Below, in pieces: positions 54,305 through 63,570 of a stretch of DNA of 64,000 nucleotides. Below the pieces are notes generated by a model, which saw only the letters and a program-made list of their open reading frames with translations, did not search any database and was not told where the DNA came from. This stretch comes from Chitinophaga sp. LS1 (GTDB taxonomy: Bacteria; Bacteroidota; Bacteroidia; Chitinophagales; Chitinophagaceae), in the NCBI RefSeq assembly GCF_034274695.1, contig NZ_CP128362.1, positions 3,660,501 to 3,724,500 of the forward strand. The letters are read 5' to 3'. Position numbers and translations under genes: made by a program. Each line of letters opens with the position of its first letter. Within the stretch, counting starts at the first letter, position 1.

Positions 54305-54335
54305 AAAAAAGGCATCCGATCCGGATGCCTTTTTT
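54305..54335. terminator. Bidirectional terminator between TPR gene and argS
   Basis: A perfect 14 bp stem with a short ATC loop has A and T runs on both sides, so it ends both convergent genes. Just after it a 16-base T-rich sequence ending in AGAAATATTTA occurs twice (ending near 54346 and 54369), the second copy reaching into the argS stop codon. Confidence 0.88.
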
Positions 54336-54366
54336 AGAAATATTTAAAAGCTTTTTTTAGAAATAT

Positions 54367-56292
54367 TTACATTTTCTCAGGTACATCAATACCCAACAGT
54401 TTCATCGCGGACTTGATTGTATTGGCAGTCAGCATAATGATTTGTGTACGCAGCTTCTGCTTTTCAGGCGTTTCTGCTTTGGTTACAGAATAGGTATACA
54501 CACCATCTACTTTTTCAGCATAGAAACTATTAAAAGTCTGCGTCAGATTATACACATAATTTGCAATGACAGACGGACTCATTTCATTCGCCGCTTCTTC
54601 CAGCACCGTTTCATATTGCTCATTCAGCAGGATCAGTTCCTTCTCCAATGGCAACAAGCTGCCCTTATGACAGTAGCCTTCCAGCTTTGTGACATCAGGA
54701 TTTACATCACGGAGAATTGATTTGATACGTGCATGACCATATTGTACAAAGGCGCTGGTAAAACCATGCAATGCAATAGATTCTTCCGGATCGAATACCA
54801 TTTTCTTTTTAGGATCCACACGCAACAGGAAGAACTTCAGACCACCCAGACCAATTAATTCATACAGGCCATCCAGGTCATCATCACTCAGGTCTTTCAG
54901 TTTATCGGTGTTGGTATTAGCCTTTGCAGTCGCAATCATTTCATCGATCAGGTCATCTGCATCTACCACGGTACCTTCACGGCTTTTCATACGACCATTA
55001 GGTAATTCAACCATGCCATAAGACAGGTGGAAGATGCCATCCGCACCTGGTTCCTGCATTTTTTGCAGGATCAGCTGTAGTACTTTGAAATGATAGTTCT
55101 GTTCATCTGCCACCACATACACACTACGATCCATGTGGAAGTCTTCGTACTTGAGGCGGGCAGTACCCAGGTCCTGCGTGATATATACAGAGGTACCATC
55201 GCCACGCAGCAGGAGTTTTTCATCCAGCCCATCCGCAGTGAGATCAATCCATACAGAGTTATCTTCTTTTTTGAACAGCACACCTTTTTTCAGACCATCT
55301 TCTACGAGGTCTTTACCAAGCAGGTAGGTATTGCTCTCATAATACATCTTGTCGAAGTTGATGCCCAGTCGTTTGTAAGTTTTATCAAAACCTTCGTACA
55401 CCCAGCCATTCATAGTACTCCACAGGGCACGTACTTCAGGGTTACCAGCTTCCCACTGTTGCAGCATGATCTTTGCCTGCTGCATGATCTCTGTTTGTTT
55501 CCTTGCCAGTTCCTTGATATCGTCGTTGATCTTTTTGATTTTTTCTGCATCAGCCTTTACTTCAGGCTTCTGAGCGGCAGTGACCAGCTTCTGTACTTTG
55601 TCCAGGTCTTCACCACTAAAGTCTCTGAAATCATTTTCCAGTGCTCTGATCATGATCGGCTCGGTCTGTTCTTTCAGGATACTTTCGAACTTCACATAGT
55701 AGTCGCCTACCAGGTGATCACCTTTGATACCGGTACTTTGCGGGGTATCGCCATGGGCAAAGATCTGCCATGCCAGCATGGATTTACAGATATGAATACC
55801 CCTGTCATTGACGAGGTTTGCTTTGATGACTTCATAACCATTGGCTTTCAGAATTTCGGATACTGCATAGCCAAGGAAGTTATTACGCAGGTGACCCAGG
55901 TGCAGTGGTTTGTTGGTGTTAGGAGAAGAGTATTCCACCATTACCTTCTTACCATTGGCTGGTTTTCTGCCAATATTTCTGGTATTAAAGCGTTGTTGCA
56001 GGTCCTGTACCCAGTACTTTTCAGCAATGGAAAGGTTCAGGAACCCTTTGATGACATTATAGCCAGCAATGATGTCAGGGAAGTTAGCTACCAGGTAAGC
56101 ACCCAGTTTATCAGCGGTTTCTTCCGGTTTCAGTCGGCTGAATTTGGTAAAAGGGAAAACAAGGATGGTGTATTCACCTTCAAACTCAGGTTTGGTAGAA
56201 TTGATGGCAATACCCTGAGCAGGAACTTCCTGATCAAAAATGGCCTTGATGGCCTTGGCCGCAGCCGTTCTTATATTTAATACTACACTCAT
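54367..56292 (-). CDS. argS: Arginyl-tRNA synthetase
   Basis: This 641-residue class I synthetase charges tRNA-Arg. The HIGH motif is HLGHLRNN (in PNTNKPLHLGH), and the KMSKS-type loop is GRMKSREGTVV. The N-terminal additional domain (1-110) recognises the tRNA D-loop, and the C-terminal DALR domain (about 525-641, AFVQYGHARIKSIL) the anticodon. A lysine-rich coiled insertion near 225-275 makes it longer than the E. coli enzyme (577 residues). A -7-like element lies upstream. Confidence 0.95.
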   Translation of the reverse strand: MSVVLNIRTAAAKAIKAIFDQEVPAQGIAINSTKPEFEGEYTILVFPFTKFSRLKPEETADKLGAYLVANFPDIIAGYNVIKGFLNLSIAEKYWVQDLQQRFNTRNIGRKPANGKKVMVEYSSPNTNKPLHLGHLRNNFLGYAVSEILKANGYEVIKANLVNDRGIHICKSMLAWQIFAHGDTPQSTGIKGDHLVGDYYVKFESILKEQTEPIMIRALENDFRDFSGEDLDKVQKLVTAAQKPEVKADAEKIKKINDDIKELARKQTEIMQQAKIMLQQWEAGNPEVRALWSTMNGWVYEGFDKTYKRLGINFDKMYYESNTYLLGKDLVEDGLKKGVLFKKEDNSVWIDLTADGLDEKLLLRGDGTSVYITQDLGTARLKYEDFHMDRSVYVVADEQNYHFKVLQLILQKMQEPGADGIFHLSYGMVELPNGRMKSREGTVVDADDLIDEMIATAKANTNTDKLKDLSDDDLDGLYELIGLGGLKFFLLRVDPKKKMVFDPEESIALHGFTSAFVQYGHARIKSILRDVNPDVTKLEGYCHKGSLLPLEKELILLNEQYETVLEEAANEMSPSVIANYVYNLTQTFNSFYAEKVDGVYTYSVTKAETPEKQKLRTQIIMLTANTIKSAMKLLGIDVPEKM

Positions 56293-56314
56293 GCTGAAAC
56301 ATTGTTGCGAACGG

Positions 56315-56322
56315 CAAAGGTA
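56315..56322 (-). promoter_or_regulatory. -7 element of argS
   Basis: On the minus strand TACCTTTG matches TAnnTTTG, 22 bases before the argS start codon. No TTTG is seen at the -33 distance. Confidence 0.4.
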
Positions 56323-56419
56323 ACGGATCGGTTCCAGATTTCCCCTCTCAGTAAGTGCGTCTCATCAGGAAAGAAAAAAATCGACCTTTTCCTTGCTGCC
56401 GCAGGGCCTCCTCTTAAAA

Positions 56420-56453
56420 AAAAACGCTTCTACCCGCAGGTAAAAGCGTTTTT
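56420..56453 (-). terminator. Terminator of the porin-like gene
   Basis: Ten-base arms (AAAAACGCTT and complement) with an inner TACC/GGTA pairing lie 21 bases beyond the stop of the minus-strand beta-barrel gene. Confidence 0.8.
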
Positions 56454-56473
56454 AAAGCAGTGTATATTAACTA

Positions 56474-57058
56474 TTATAACTTAAACTTCTTATTGAAAGT
56501 ATAAGACAAACCAATGCTCGCAACACTGTTTTTATGTGTTTCTGTGGCATTTTTATATGCATCCGTCAGCCCAAACATATAGCGTGCAGTAACACCTACA
56601 CCGATAGGGAACTGGTAGCCCAGGCCAAAGCCTAATCCAAAATCAGCTGTTGTCATGTCATCTTTGGTATCAACGGTCACTTTACCAGCCTTTACTTTGG
56701 AAGATGCCAGCAAACCTACCTGGGGGCCCGCTTCGAGGAAGAACTCTTCTACCAGATGAACCTGAAACATCACGGGGATATTAATGTAACCCAGTTTGGT
56801 CGTGTATTTATTATTTAAAGCATCCCTGTAATAGAACCCCTGACCGGAATACAGCAATTCTGGCTGCACGGCAAACATGTCATTCAGCGCAAAATTGGCA
56901 AAACCACCTGCGTAAATAGAAGCTCTTGTATGTGAATTATCAACGTTTGTCAGTTTGGCTACATTTAAACCGCCTTTAACGCCGAAAGTGAGGGTTTGTG
57001 CTTTGGCACCTGCTACAGCGCAAGCTACCAGCAGTACAGCAAGAATAGATTTTTTCAT
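56474..57058 (-). CDS. Outer membrane beta-barrel protein (porin-family, PorT-like fold)
   Basis: This 194-residue protein has a signal peptide ending near GAKAQ (residue 20) and an eight-stranded-barrel pattern: LTFGVKGGLNVAKL, YAGGFANFALNDMFAVQPELLYSGQG, YINIPVMFQVHL, AGPQVGLLASSK, FGLGFGLGYQFPIGVGV, with the C-terminal KKFKL. It fits the common Bacteroidota outer-membrane barrel family of unknown function. It lies upstream and divergent from dnaK with no shared operon. Confidence 0.85.
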   Translation of the reverse strand: MKKSILAVLLVACAVAGAKAQTLTFGVKGGLNVAKLTNVDNSHTRASIYAGGFANFALNDMFAVQPELLYSGQGFYYRDALNNKYTTKLGYINIPVMFQVHLVEEFFLEAGPQVGLLASSKVKAGKVTVDTKDDMTTADFGLGFGLGYQFPIGVGVTARYMFGLTDAYKNATETHKNSVASIGLSYTFNKKFKL

Positions 57059-57243
57059 AATATAAGGTCAAAATTTTGGCAATCGGGTCAAATACTATGC
57101 CGAACCGTTATGGGTAGGCACCTCTACGATACTGACAATCTCGACTGACATAATTACATGTCATATCCCGTTGGCATAAAGATTGACTTATAGCCCGAAG
57201 AAGACAAATCTATCTACAACTACAATCGAGAATTATATAAACT

Positions 57244-59145
57244 ATGGGAAAGATAATAGGTATCGACTTAGGAACTACCAACTCTTGCGTTGCCGTAATG
57301 GAAGGTAACGAGCCGGTAGTAATTGCAAATGATGAAGGGCGCAGGACGACCCCTTCCGTGGTAGCGTTTTTGAAGAACGGGGAGAGAAAAGTGGGTGACC
57401 CAGCAAAACGTCAGGCTATCACAAACCCAATTAACACCATTATGTCAGTGAAGCGTTTTATGGGGCGCCATTTTGACGAGGTGTCTAATGAAATTCCTCA
57501 CTGGAGCTATAAAGTAGCCAGAGGTGAAAACAATACGACCCGTATTGACATCGACGGTAGATTATATACACCACAGGAGATCTCTGCAATGATCCTTCAG
57601 AAAATGAAGAAAACTGCAGAAGACTACCTGGGTCAGGAAGTAAACGAAGCAGTTATCACTGTTCCTGCTTACTTCAACGACGCTCAGCGTCAGGCTACAA
57701 AAGAGGCTGGTGAAATCGCTGGTCTGAATGTACGCCGTATCATCAACGAACCTACCGCAGCTGCACTGGCTTATGGTATGGACAAGAAACACCAGGATAG
57801 CAAGATCGCAGTATTTGACTTAGGGGGTGGTACCTTCGACGTATCCGTACTGGAACTGGGCGATGGCGTATTTGAAGTAAAATCTACCAATGGTGATACT
57901 CACTTAGGTGGTGATGACTTCGATAAAGTGATCATGGACTGGCTGGCTGAAGAGTTCAAAAAGGACGAAGCGGTTGACCTGCACAAAGATCCAATGGCAT
58001 GGCAGCGTCTGAAAGAAGCAGCAGAGAAAGCAAAGATCGAACTGTCTTCTTCTCAGGAAACTGAAATCAACCTGCCTTATATCACCGCTGTAGACGGCGT
58101 ACCTAAGCACATGGTGAGAAAACTGACCCGCGCTAAATTCGAACAGCTGAGCGACAGCCTGGTGGAAAGAACACTGGAGCCTTGCCGTAAAGCACTGAAA
58201 GATGCGAACATGGGTGCTTCCGAAATTGATGAAGTGATCCTGGTAGGTGGTTCTACCCGTATTCCTAAAATTCAGGAAGTAGTAGAGAAATTCTTTGGTA
58301 AAAAACCAAACAGAGGTGTAAACCCTGATGAAGTAGTAGCGATTGGTGCTGCGATCCAGGGTGGTGTACTGACCGGTGAAGTAAAAGATGTACTGCTGCT
58401 GGACGTAACCCCACTGTCTCTCGGTATCGAAACTATGGGTGGTGTAATGACCCGTCTCATCGAGTCTAACACAACTATTCCCAGTAAGAAATCTGAAACC
58501 TTCTCTACCGCAGCTGACAACCAGCCTAGCGTTGAGATCCATGTACTGCAGGGTGAGCGTCCAATGGCTGCTCAGAACCGTACACTGGGCCGTTTCATCC
58601 TGAACGATATTCCTCCGGCACCACGTGGCGTTCCTCAGATCGAAGTGATCTTCGATATCGATGCGAACGGTATCCTGCACGTAACTGCAAAAGATAAAGG
58701 AACTGGTAAGAGCCAGAACATCCGTATCGAAGCAGGTAGCGGCTTGAGCAAGGAAGAGATCGAAAAGATGAAAGCTGAAGCAAAAGCGAACGAATCTACC
58801 GATAAAGAAGCACGTGAAAAGATCGAGAAACTGAACCAGGCAGATAGCCTGATATTCCAGACAGAAAAACAACTGAAGGAATATGGTGACAAGATCTCCG
58901 CAGATAAAAAAGCACCGATTGAAGCTGCCCTGGGCAAGCTGAAAGAAGCGCACAAAACACAGGAAGTAGCAGCTGTAGATGCAGCTGTAGCTGAACTGAA
59001 CAACGCATGGACCGCAGCTTCTGAAGAAATGTACAAAGCTACACAGGAAGGTGGTGCACAACCACAGGGCGGTCAGGAACAACCTCATGGCAGCACAGCT
59101 GGCAATGAAGGTGTAACCGATGCAGAATTCGAAGAAGTGAAATAA
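57244..59145 (+). CDS. dnaK: Chaperone Hsp70
   Basis: This 633-residue chaperone binds exposed hydrophobic peptides in an ATP-driven cycle. The ATPase domain (1-385) begins [16 protein letters not shown] and contains [17 protein letters not shown]; the substrate-binding domain follows ([15 protein letters not shown]), and the lid ends in a Q/G-rich linker and TDAEFEEVK. dnaJ and grpE are not adjacent. No CIRCE element or standard promoter was seen upstream. Confidence 0.98.
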   Translation: MGKIIGIDLGTTNSCVAVMEGNEPVVIANDEGRRTTPSVVAFLKNGERKVGDPAKRQAITNPINTIMSVKRFMGRHFDEVSNEIPHWSYKVARGENNTTRIDIDGRLYTPQEISAMILQKMKKTAEDYLGQEVNEAVITVPAYFNDAQRQATKEAGEIAGLNVRRIINEPTAAALAYGMDKKHQDSKIAVFDLGGGTFDVSVLELGDGVFEVKSTNGDTHLGGDDFDKVIMDWLAEEFKKDEAVDLHKDPMAWQRLKEAAEKAKIELSSSQETEINLPYITAVDGVPKHMVRKLTRAKFEQLSDSLVERTLEPCRKALKDANMGASEIDEVILVGGSTRIPKIQEVVEKFFGKKPNRGVNPDEVVAIGAAIQGGVLTGEVKDVLLLDVTPLSLGIETMGGVMTRLIESNTTIPSKKSETFSTAADNQPSVEIHVLQGERPMAAQNRTLGRFILNDIPPAPRGVPQIEVIFDIDANGILHVTAKDKGTGKSQNIRIEAGSGLSKEEIEKMKAEAKANESTDKEAREKIEKLNQADSLIFQTEKQLKEYGDKISADKKAPIEAALGKLKEAHKTQEVAAVDAAVAELNNAWTAASEEMYKATQEGGAQPQGGQEQPHGSTAGNEGVTDAEFEEVK

Positions 59146-59166
59146 GCTTTTAGTGTAAATAGTTTG

Positions 59167-59198
59167 AAAAGGGCAGTATCACCAGATACTGCCCTTTT
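59167..59198 (+). terminator. Terminator of dnaK
   Basis: A perfect 14 bp stem with an ACCA loop is followed by a T run, 22 bases after the stop codon. Confidence 0.88.
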
Positions 59199-59211
59199 TT
59201 TTGAAAATGGG

Positions 59212-59250
59212 TTTCATTCCCGTGGGAGAATATTCGCTTTCCTGAATGTT
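59212..59250 (+). repeat. Dispersed repeat, diverged copy D
   Basis: It shares TTTCATTCCC, a TGG-GAAT middle and CTGAATGT with copy A in the same order and spacing, but differs at several positions. Like copy A it follows a terminator closely. Confidence 0.55.
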
Positions 59251-59268
59251 TTATTATATTTATATCCT

Positions 59269-60279
59269 ATGCAATTGACACTACATCCATTCGAATTAAA
59301 GTTTAGATATACATTTACGATCTCACGTAAGTCCAAAGATGTACAGCCATTACTGGTCGTAGCCCTGGAACAGGATGGATTTAGTGGCCTGGGAGAAACT
59401 GCTGATAATGCTTATTATCACATGACCGTACCCCGGCTCATGGAAGATATCAATGCCCACCGTGCCCTCATCGAAAACTATCAGCTTACAACACCTGAAG
59501 CATTCTGGGAAACCATGTACCCTCTGCTGAAAGATAACCTCTTTGCACTCTGTGCATTGGACCTGGCAGCTCATGACCTGTATGCGAAAATACAAGGGAA
59601 GAAACTGTATGAAGTGTGGGGACTCGATATCGCTCATAACCCGATGACGGATTATACCATCGGCATCGATACCGTAGAGAACATGGTGAAAAAGCTGGAA
59701 GAATTTCCCTGGCCCATCTACAAGATCAAGTTGGGTACAAAAGATGATATTGCTATCATAAAAGAATTACGCAAGCATACAAATGCCACCTTCAGAGTCG
59801 ATGCGAACTGTGCCTGGGGCGTGGAAGAAACCCTGCGCAATGCCGCTGCTTTTGCAGAACTGGGCGTAGAGTTCATCGAACAACCTATGCCTGCTGAAAA
59901 CAGGGAAGGTATGAAAGAAGTATTTGCGAAATCTGCACTGCCATTGATCGCCGATGAGAGTTGTATCACTGAGTCAGATGTAGCTGCCTGCAAAGGGTTG
60001 TTCCATGGCATCAATATCAAGCTCACCAAGTGTGGGGGAATCACGCCTGCCCGCAGGATGATTGCCGAAGCACGGGAACTGGGCCTGAAAGTGATGACCG
60101 GTAGTATGAATGAGAGTACAGTCGGCACATCGGCAGTGGCCCACCTGTTGCCTTACCTGGATTATGTAGATATGGATGGTCCGTTGTTACTGGCAGAAGA
60201 TGTGGCGGATGGTGTGAAGATCATAGACGGGAAGATCTACTATGCCGACAGGCCGGGTACAGGTGCAATCCTGAAATAG
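59269..60279 (+). CDS. Dipeptide epimerase (enolase superfamily)
   Basis: This 336-residue enzyme of the muconate-lactonizing subgroup is probably an L-Ala-D/L-Glu-type dipeptide epimerase. It has the KxK base pair (PIYKIKLGT), the three metal ligands in FRVDANCAW, FIEQPMP and LIADESC, and the second base in NIKLTKCGG. The specificity is inferred from the family. The start at 59269 is chosen, since the open frame back to 59164 runs through the terminator and the repeat. A DUF6807 gene follows after 6 bases. Confidence 0.87.
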   Translation: MQLTLHPFELKFRYTFTISRKSKDVQPLLVVALEQDGFSGLGETADNAYYHMTVPRLMEDINAHRALIENYQLTTPEAFWETMYPLLKDNLFALCALDLAAHDLYAKIQGKKLYEVWGLDIAHNPMTDYTIGIDTVENMVKKLEEFPWPIYKIKLGTKDDIAIIKELRKHTNATFRVDANCAWGVEETLRNAAAFAELGVEFIEQPMPAENREGMKEVFAKSALPLIADESCITESDVAACKGLFHGINIKLTKCGGITPARRMIAEARELGLKVMTGSMNESTVGTSAVAHLLPYLDYVDMDGPLLLAEDVADGVKIIDGKIYYADRPGTGAILK

Positions 60280-60285
60280 TCGGTT

Positions 60286-61518
60286 ATGAAAAATAGTACC
60301 CTTATTTTGTTGTTGCTGTGTTGCACTATCCATTTGCAGGCACAGCAGGTAGCCCGGTTTACTGTAAAAGCAGGAGGGTATTCCTGTGCGAATTTACCCG
60401 TTAGTACAGCTTTCGATAATTTGGCGGATGGAGAACAGATGCAGCTGTTAGAGATCAAAGGGAAAGAACGCATTCAAACCCCATTCCAGGTCGAACCCGG
60501 CAGGATCTGGATATTACTGAGGGGTAATACCCAACCCGGAGAAACACGTGTATTTGAGCTGGAAGAGAAGCCGCACCAATCAAAACTAATTCCAAATACT
60601 ATCTGGTCTGTTGTTGATAGCACAGGGGTGTTGACACTCACAGACCTGGACAAGGTGCGTTTACAATATCATGCATCCGTGATGAAAGCACCTCCCGGGG
60701 TAGATAGTATTTATCAGCGCAGTGGGTTTATCCACCCTTTATATGCCCCCAATGGCCAGATACTGACCAATATACAGCCCAAGGATCATTATCATCACTA
60801 TGGCATCTGGAACCCCTGGACACATACTTCCTTCAAAGGAAAAGAAGTTGACTTCTGGAACCTGCAAAAGAAAGAAGGCCGGGTAGAATTTGTAAGTTTT
60901 GTAAGCAAAACCATGGGCAACGTATGGGGAGGGTTCAAAGCACTGCAACGCCATGTAGCAGGGGAGGAGCCAGCCATAGATGAATTGCTGGATGTAAAAG
61001 TCTATTCCAGTGGTAAGGATACCAGCCGTTATATATGGGATTACACCTCAACACTGAATTGCGCTGTAACAGATGGCATTACCCTGCTGCAATACCGCTA
61101 CGGTGGCGGATTTGGTTTAAGGGCCACTGCCGACTGGAAAGCAGACAATACCACTTTGATCACCAATGCCGGTACCACCCGCAATAATACAGACAGCACC
61201 CGCGCCCGCTGGGTAAAAATAACAGGCAATACTGCCAAAGGTCGTTCTGGCATGTTAATCCTCTGTGCACCTGACAATTTTGACGCACCGCAACCTTTGC
61301 GTATATGGGATGATAAAGCACAACATGGGGAACTGATGTTGAATTACAGTCCGACGAAAATGAAGCAGTGGCGATTGGAATATGGCAGGGAGTACAGGCA
61401 GCGTTATCGCATAGTGGTATTCAACAATGATTTATCAGTAGCAGAATCAGAAGCGGCCTGGCAGGCATTTGCCCATCCACCACAGGTTACCTGCGTCTTA
61501 CTTCACGAAAAGCAATAA
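60286..61518 (+). CDS. Secreted PmoA/DUF6807-family protein
   Basis: This 410-residue protein has a signal peptide ending near HLQAQ (residue 20). The family marks are the SGFIHPLYAPNGQILTNIQPKDHYHHYGIWNPWT segment with its histidine cluster (DHYHHYG) and WARWVKITG-like strands towards the end. DUF6807 proteins, often annotated as methane oxygenase PmoA, have no proven methane activity and are common in carbohydrate loci. It follows the epimerase by 6 bases; its 3' end overlaps the small gene on the other strand. Confidence 0.82.
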   Translation: MKNSTLILLLLCCTIHLQAQQVARFTVKAGGYSCANLPVSTAFDNLADGEQMQLLEIKGKERIQTPFQVEPGRIWILLRGNTQPGETRVFELEEKPHQSKLIPNTIWSVVDSTGVLTLTDLDKVRLQYHASVMKAPPGVDSIYQRSGFIHPLYAPNGQILTNIQPKDHYHHYGIWNPWTHTSFKGKEVDFWNLQKKEGRVEFVSFVSKTMGNVWGGFKALQRHVAGEEPAIDELLDVKVYSSGKDTSRYIWDYTSTLNCAVTDGITLLQYRYGGGFGLRATADWKADNTTLITNAGTTRNNTDSTRARWVKITGNTAKGRSGMLILCAPDNFDAPQPLRIWDDKAQHGELMLNYSPTKMKQWRLEYGREYRQRYRIVVFNNDLSVAESEAAWQAFAHPPQVTCVLLHEKQ

Positions 61519-61759
61519 TCGCATTAAACAGGCCCACAAAACCCATGAGGAGCATAATAGCAATGAGGCCCCACTGACCGGTAGCCCGGTAAATGAAAAG
61601 TTCTACCCTGGATAGCCGGGTAAAACTACCTGCGTCGAAGCTGTGATAAAACTGCATATACCGCAGTAAGGCAAAACCAAAACCAATGATAGTCAGCAAC
61701 GTCGTCCAGACAACGGTGGTCCAGGTGGAGGCATCTTCATCATGACGTTTAGTAGACAT
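61487..61759 (-). CDS. Small two-helix membrane protein
   Basis: This 90-residue protein starts MSTKRHDEDAST and has two membrane helices (about 15-33 and 62-82) joined by an aromatic loop (LRYMQFYHSF). It overlaps the convergent DUF6807 gene by 32 bases. The family is not recognised. Longer in-frame starts reach 61942 but would run through the terminator at 61775-61810 and add unrelated residues. Confidence 0.6.
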   Translation of the reverse strand: MSTKRHDEDASTWTTVVWTTLLTIIGFGFALLRYMQFYHSFDAGSFTRLSRVELFIYRATGQWGLIAIMLLMGFVGLFNAIIAFREVRRR

Positions 61760-61774
61760 GAAAGTAATATACAT

Positions 61775-61810
61775 AAAAAAAGCTTTTGTCGAAAGACAAA
61801 AGCTTTTTTT
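61775..61810 (-). terminator. Terminator of the peroxiredoxin-like gene
   Basis: A perfect 16 bp stem with a GAAA loop has T/A runs on both sides. It lies 23 bases beyond the stop of the minus-strand peroxiredoxin-like gene and 16 bases before the next ATG. Confidence 0.88.
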
Positions 61811-61832
61811 ACTGCTCAAAATATGTATAGTC

Positions 61833-62480
61833 TTATATAGCAATTGCATGTTCCTGCTCCTGGCTAGCTGCTTCCAAAGCTTCCAGCAGGGCTTCTTTTG
61901 CAAATGGCTGGTCAAACCATTTGTCCACACTCGCATACACAACTTTCAGAGAAGGTGTCAGCACATAAATACCCGGAACCGGTACATCTGCTTCGATACC
62001 TGCTACTCTATCCCAGATAGGGTCAGTCGTAGCATATAAGCCTGCCTTCTTAGCGATACCATTGTACTGATCAAAGATCGTAGCAAATGGCAGCTGATAC
62101 TGTGCAGTAGCGTTTTCAAAAGTTTGTTTATCATCAGTTGTTGCTACTACCAGCTGACCACCTAATACACGGATATCAGCATATACTTCCTGCAGTTTTT
62201 CCAGCAGTGTATTACCATAGTTATTCCAGTGAATAGAATGGAACGCCAGCACCAGTGGACCGTCAATTACCTGTGTTACAGGCAGAGAACCATTCAGTGT
62301 TTTGAGCGTATCAGAAGTAGCAATGATGTTCTTTTTATGTATATGGAAGGAAGGTAAAGTCTCACCTGCCTGTAATGGTTGGATCGGAGTTCTGTCCTGG
62401 CTTCTTTTAGGAAAAAATTCAACTTCAAATTCAGGAGCGATGTCAGCGTATCTGTATAAATTGTTATTGATAGTGGCCAT
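61833..62480 (-). CDS. Peroxiredoxin-fold protein without cysteines
   Basis: This 215-residue protein has the AhpC/TSA fold pattern: AGETLPSFHI, DGPLVLAFHSIHWNNYGNTLLEKLQEVYADI, QLPFATIFDQYNGIAKKAG, VPGIYVLTPSLKVVYASVDKW. Where the family has a WCPYC-like motif it has WNNYG, and the whole protein contains no cysteine. It therefore cannot use the usual thiol chemistry and may be a structural or regulatory relative. The ATG at 62480 is chosen; the frame back to 62600 adds non-family residues. Confidence 0.75.
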   Translation of the reverse strand: MATINNNLYRYADIAPEFEVEFFPKRSQDRTPIQPLQAGETLPSFHIHKKNIIATSDTLKTLNGSLPVTQVIDGPLVLAFHSIHWNNYGNTLLEKLQEVYADIRVLGGQLVVATTDDKQTFENATAQYQLPFATIFDQYNGIAKKAGLYATTDPIWDRVAGIEADVPVPGIYVLTPSLKVVYASVDKWFDQPFAKEALLEALEAASQEQEHAIAI

Positions 62481-62734
62481 GGTAGTAAGGTTGATTTGAT
62501 TTGTTAATGGTAGTTCGATTTTTAAGAAACGGTATAATAGGCTAGTGTCACATGCACATACAACAGCAGGCATTTGGGGTTGTAGAACAAAATTGGCCAT
62601 TGAATTTTTCTGATGTTGTTCTGTTAGGCATGTGATTAAATTTTTAGATGATTGCCTGTTATTAACAACACAAAGATAAGGGAATTTCTATTACCCCACC
62701 AACTTTGTAGGGTAATATTTTTTATGATTGATTT
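62481..62734. other. Intergenic region
   Basis: These 254 bases hold the upstream region of the cysteine-free peroxiredoxin-like gene and the end of the frameshifted gene. A CAATTTTG element (one mismatch to TAnnTTTG) lies on the minus strand near 62590. I see no RNA gene or repeat. Confidence 0.45.
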
Positions 62735-63484
62735 TCAATTAATTGTATTGGAAATTTCGGTTGGTAGTAACATGGGGGCGCGTGTTTTCCTGATTTTATC
62801 TACATCCGCCTTCCATTCCGGACCGAATAAACGGTTCATTTTGGCATCTATATCTTCTATTATTGTAGATAGCTTATTTGCAAGCGCATACCCGTAGTAG
62901 TCACGTAGTATATAAATATATTATAGAGGCGCTGATTTCATCATCCGATAAATGGACGCCTGCTTTGTATCCTCTTTCTAACACATCATAATGTCTGCCT
63001 GTATCTTTACGCCTGCAGAACTCTGCTGCCTGGTACCAGGCATTCAGTGCCGAAGTTGGCAAATTTTGCTGTTCTGCAAATTCTGCCTGTTGTATATATA
63101 AAGGGATTGCTTCAGAGAATCGTCTCCTGATTTGTGCATAGGCTGCCTGGTAACCGTAAAATTGTATAACCAGTGGTAAGCAGGCAGGATCTTTTTGCAA
63201 CATCCCTTGTTTGGCAATCCGTAATCCTCTTTCTAATAATTGTGGGATCTCAATGCACCACTGAAAGTATCTGTATCTGTGAATGCTGTCAGCTGTGTTA
63301 CAAATACCTCTGGTAACCGACCGTTCGCAGTCGATTCCAGTTTACAAAATCCTTCATACACCCGCGATTCCTCAGGCTTGATCAGCACACTTACAAATTT
63401 GAATGTAGGTTTATTAGCGACTTTGTCCATCCAGGCCTGCTGGATTTTCAGCACCAGTTGGGCAATCGGATTATGTTCATTCAT
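62735..63484 (-). pseudogene. Frameshifted gene of unknown family
   Basis: Three consecutive frames on the minus strand read as one protein of about 250 residues. The first part starts MNEHNPIAQLVLKIQQAWMD and reads to TDTFSGAL near 63250; a -1 shift continues with EIPQLLERGLRIAKQG and on to DDEISASIIY near 62915; a second, +1, shift continues with LRDYYGYALANKLS and ends LPTEISNTIN at 62735. The middle part is helical and TPR-like. The breaks could be real mutations or sequence errors near the end of the assembly. Family not recognised. Confidence 0.6.
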
Positions 63485-63486
63485 GC

Positions 63487-63570
63487 TACAGTTATTGTTT
63501 CTATTTCAGTACTGTGTGGGTGATTGGAAGATGTTTATTCATGCAGTTATTGTCTCTCTTTCAGTACTAA
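63487..63570. repeat. Imperfect direct repeat spanning a gene end
   Basis: A segment of about 25 bases (63487-63511, CAGTTATTGTTTCTATTTCA) recurs at 63545-63569 with a few changes. The second copy holds the stop and last codons (VLKERQ) of the next minus-strand gene, the first a changed version of them. It looks like a small tandem duplication of a gene end with a period of about 57 bases. Confidence 0.6.

Noticed and set aside
55090..56280. Open frame of 396 codons opposite argS
   Set aside because: It covers almost the whole argS gene on the other strand; phenylalanine- and isoleucine-rich nonsense translation without motifs.
57059..57243. CIRCE-type heat-shock operator before dnaK
   Set aside because: No TTAGCACTC/GAGTGCTAA inverted repeat is present in the upstream region.
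57904..59088. Open frame of 394 codons opposite dnaK
   Set aside because: This is the known antisense shadow of dnaK genes; the sense protein is fully conserved.
62652..62897. Plus-strand frame of 81 codons
   Set aside because: The minus strand here reads the C-terminal part of the frameshifted gene (KMNRLFGPEWKADV), which looks much more like protein.
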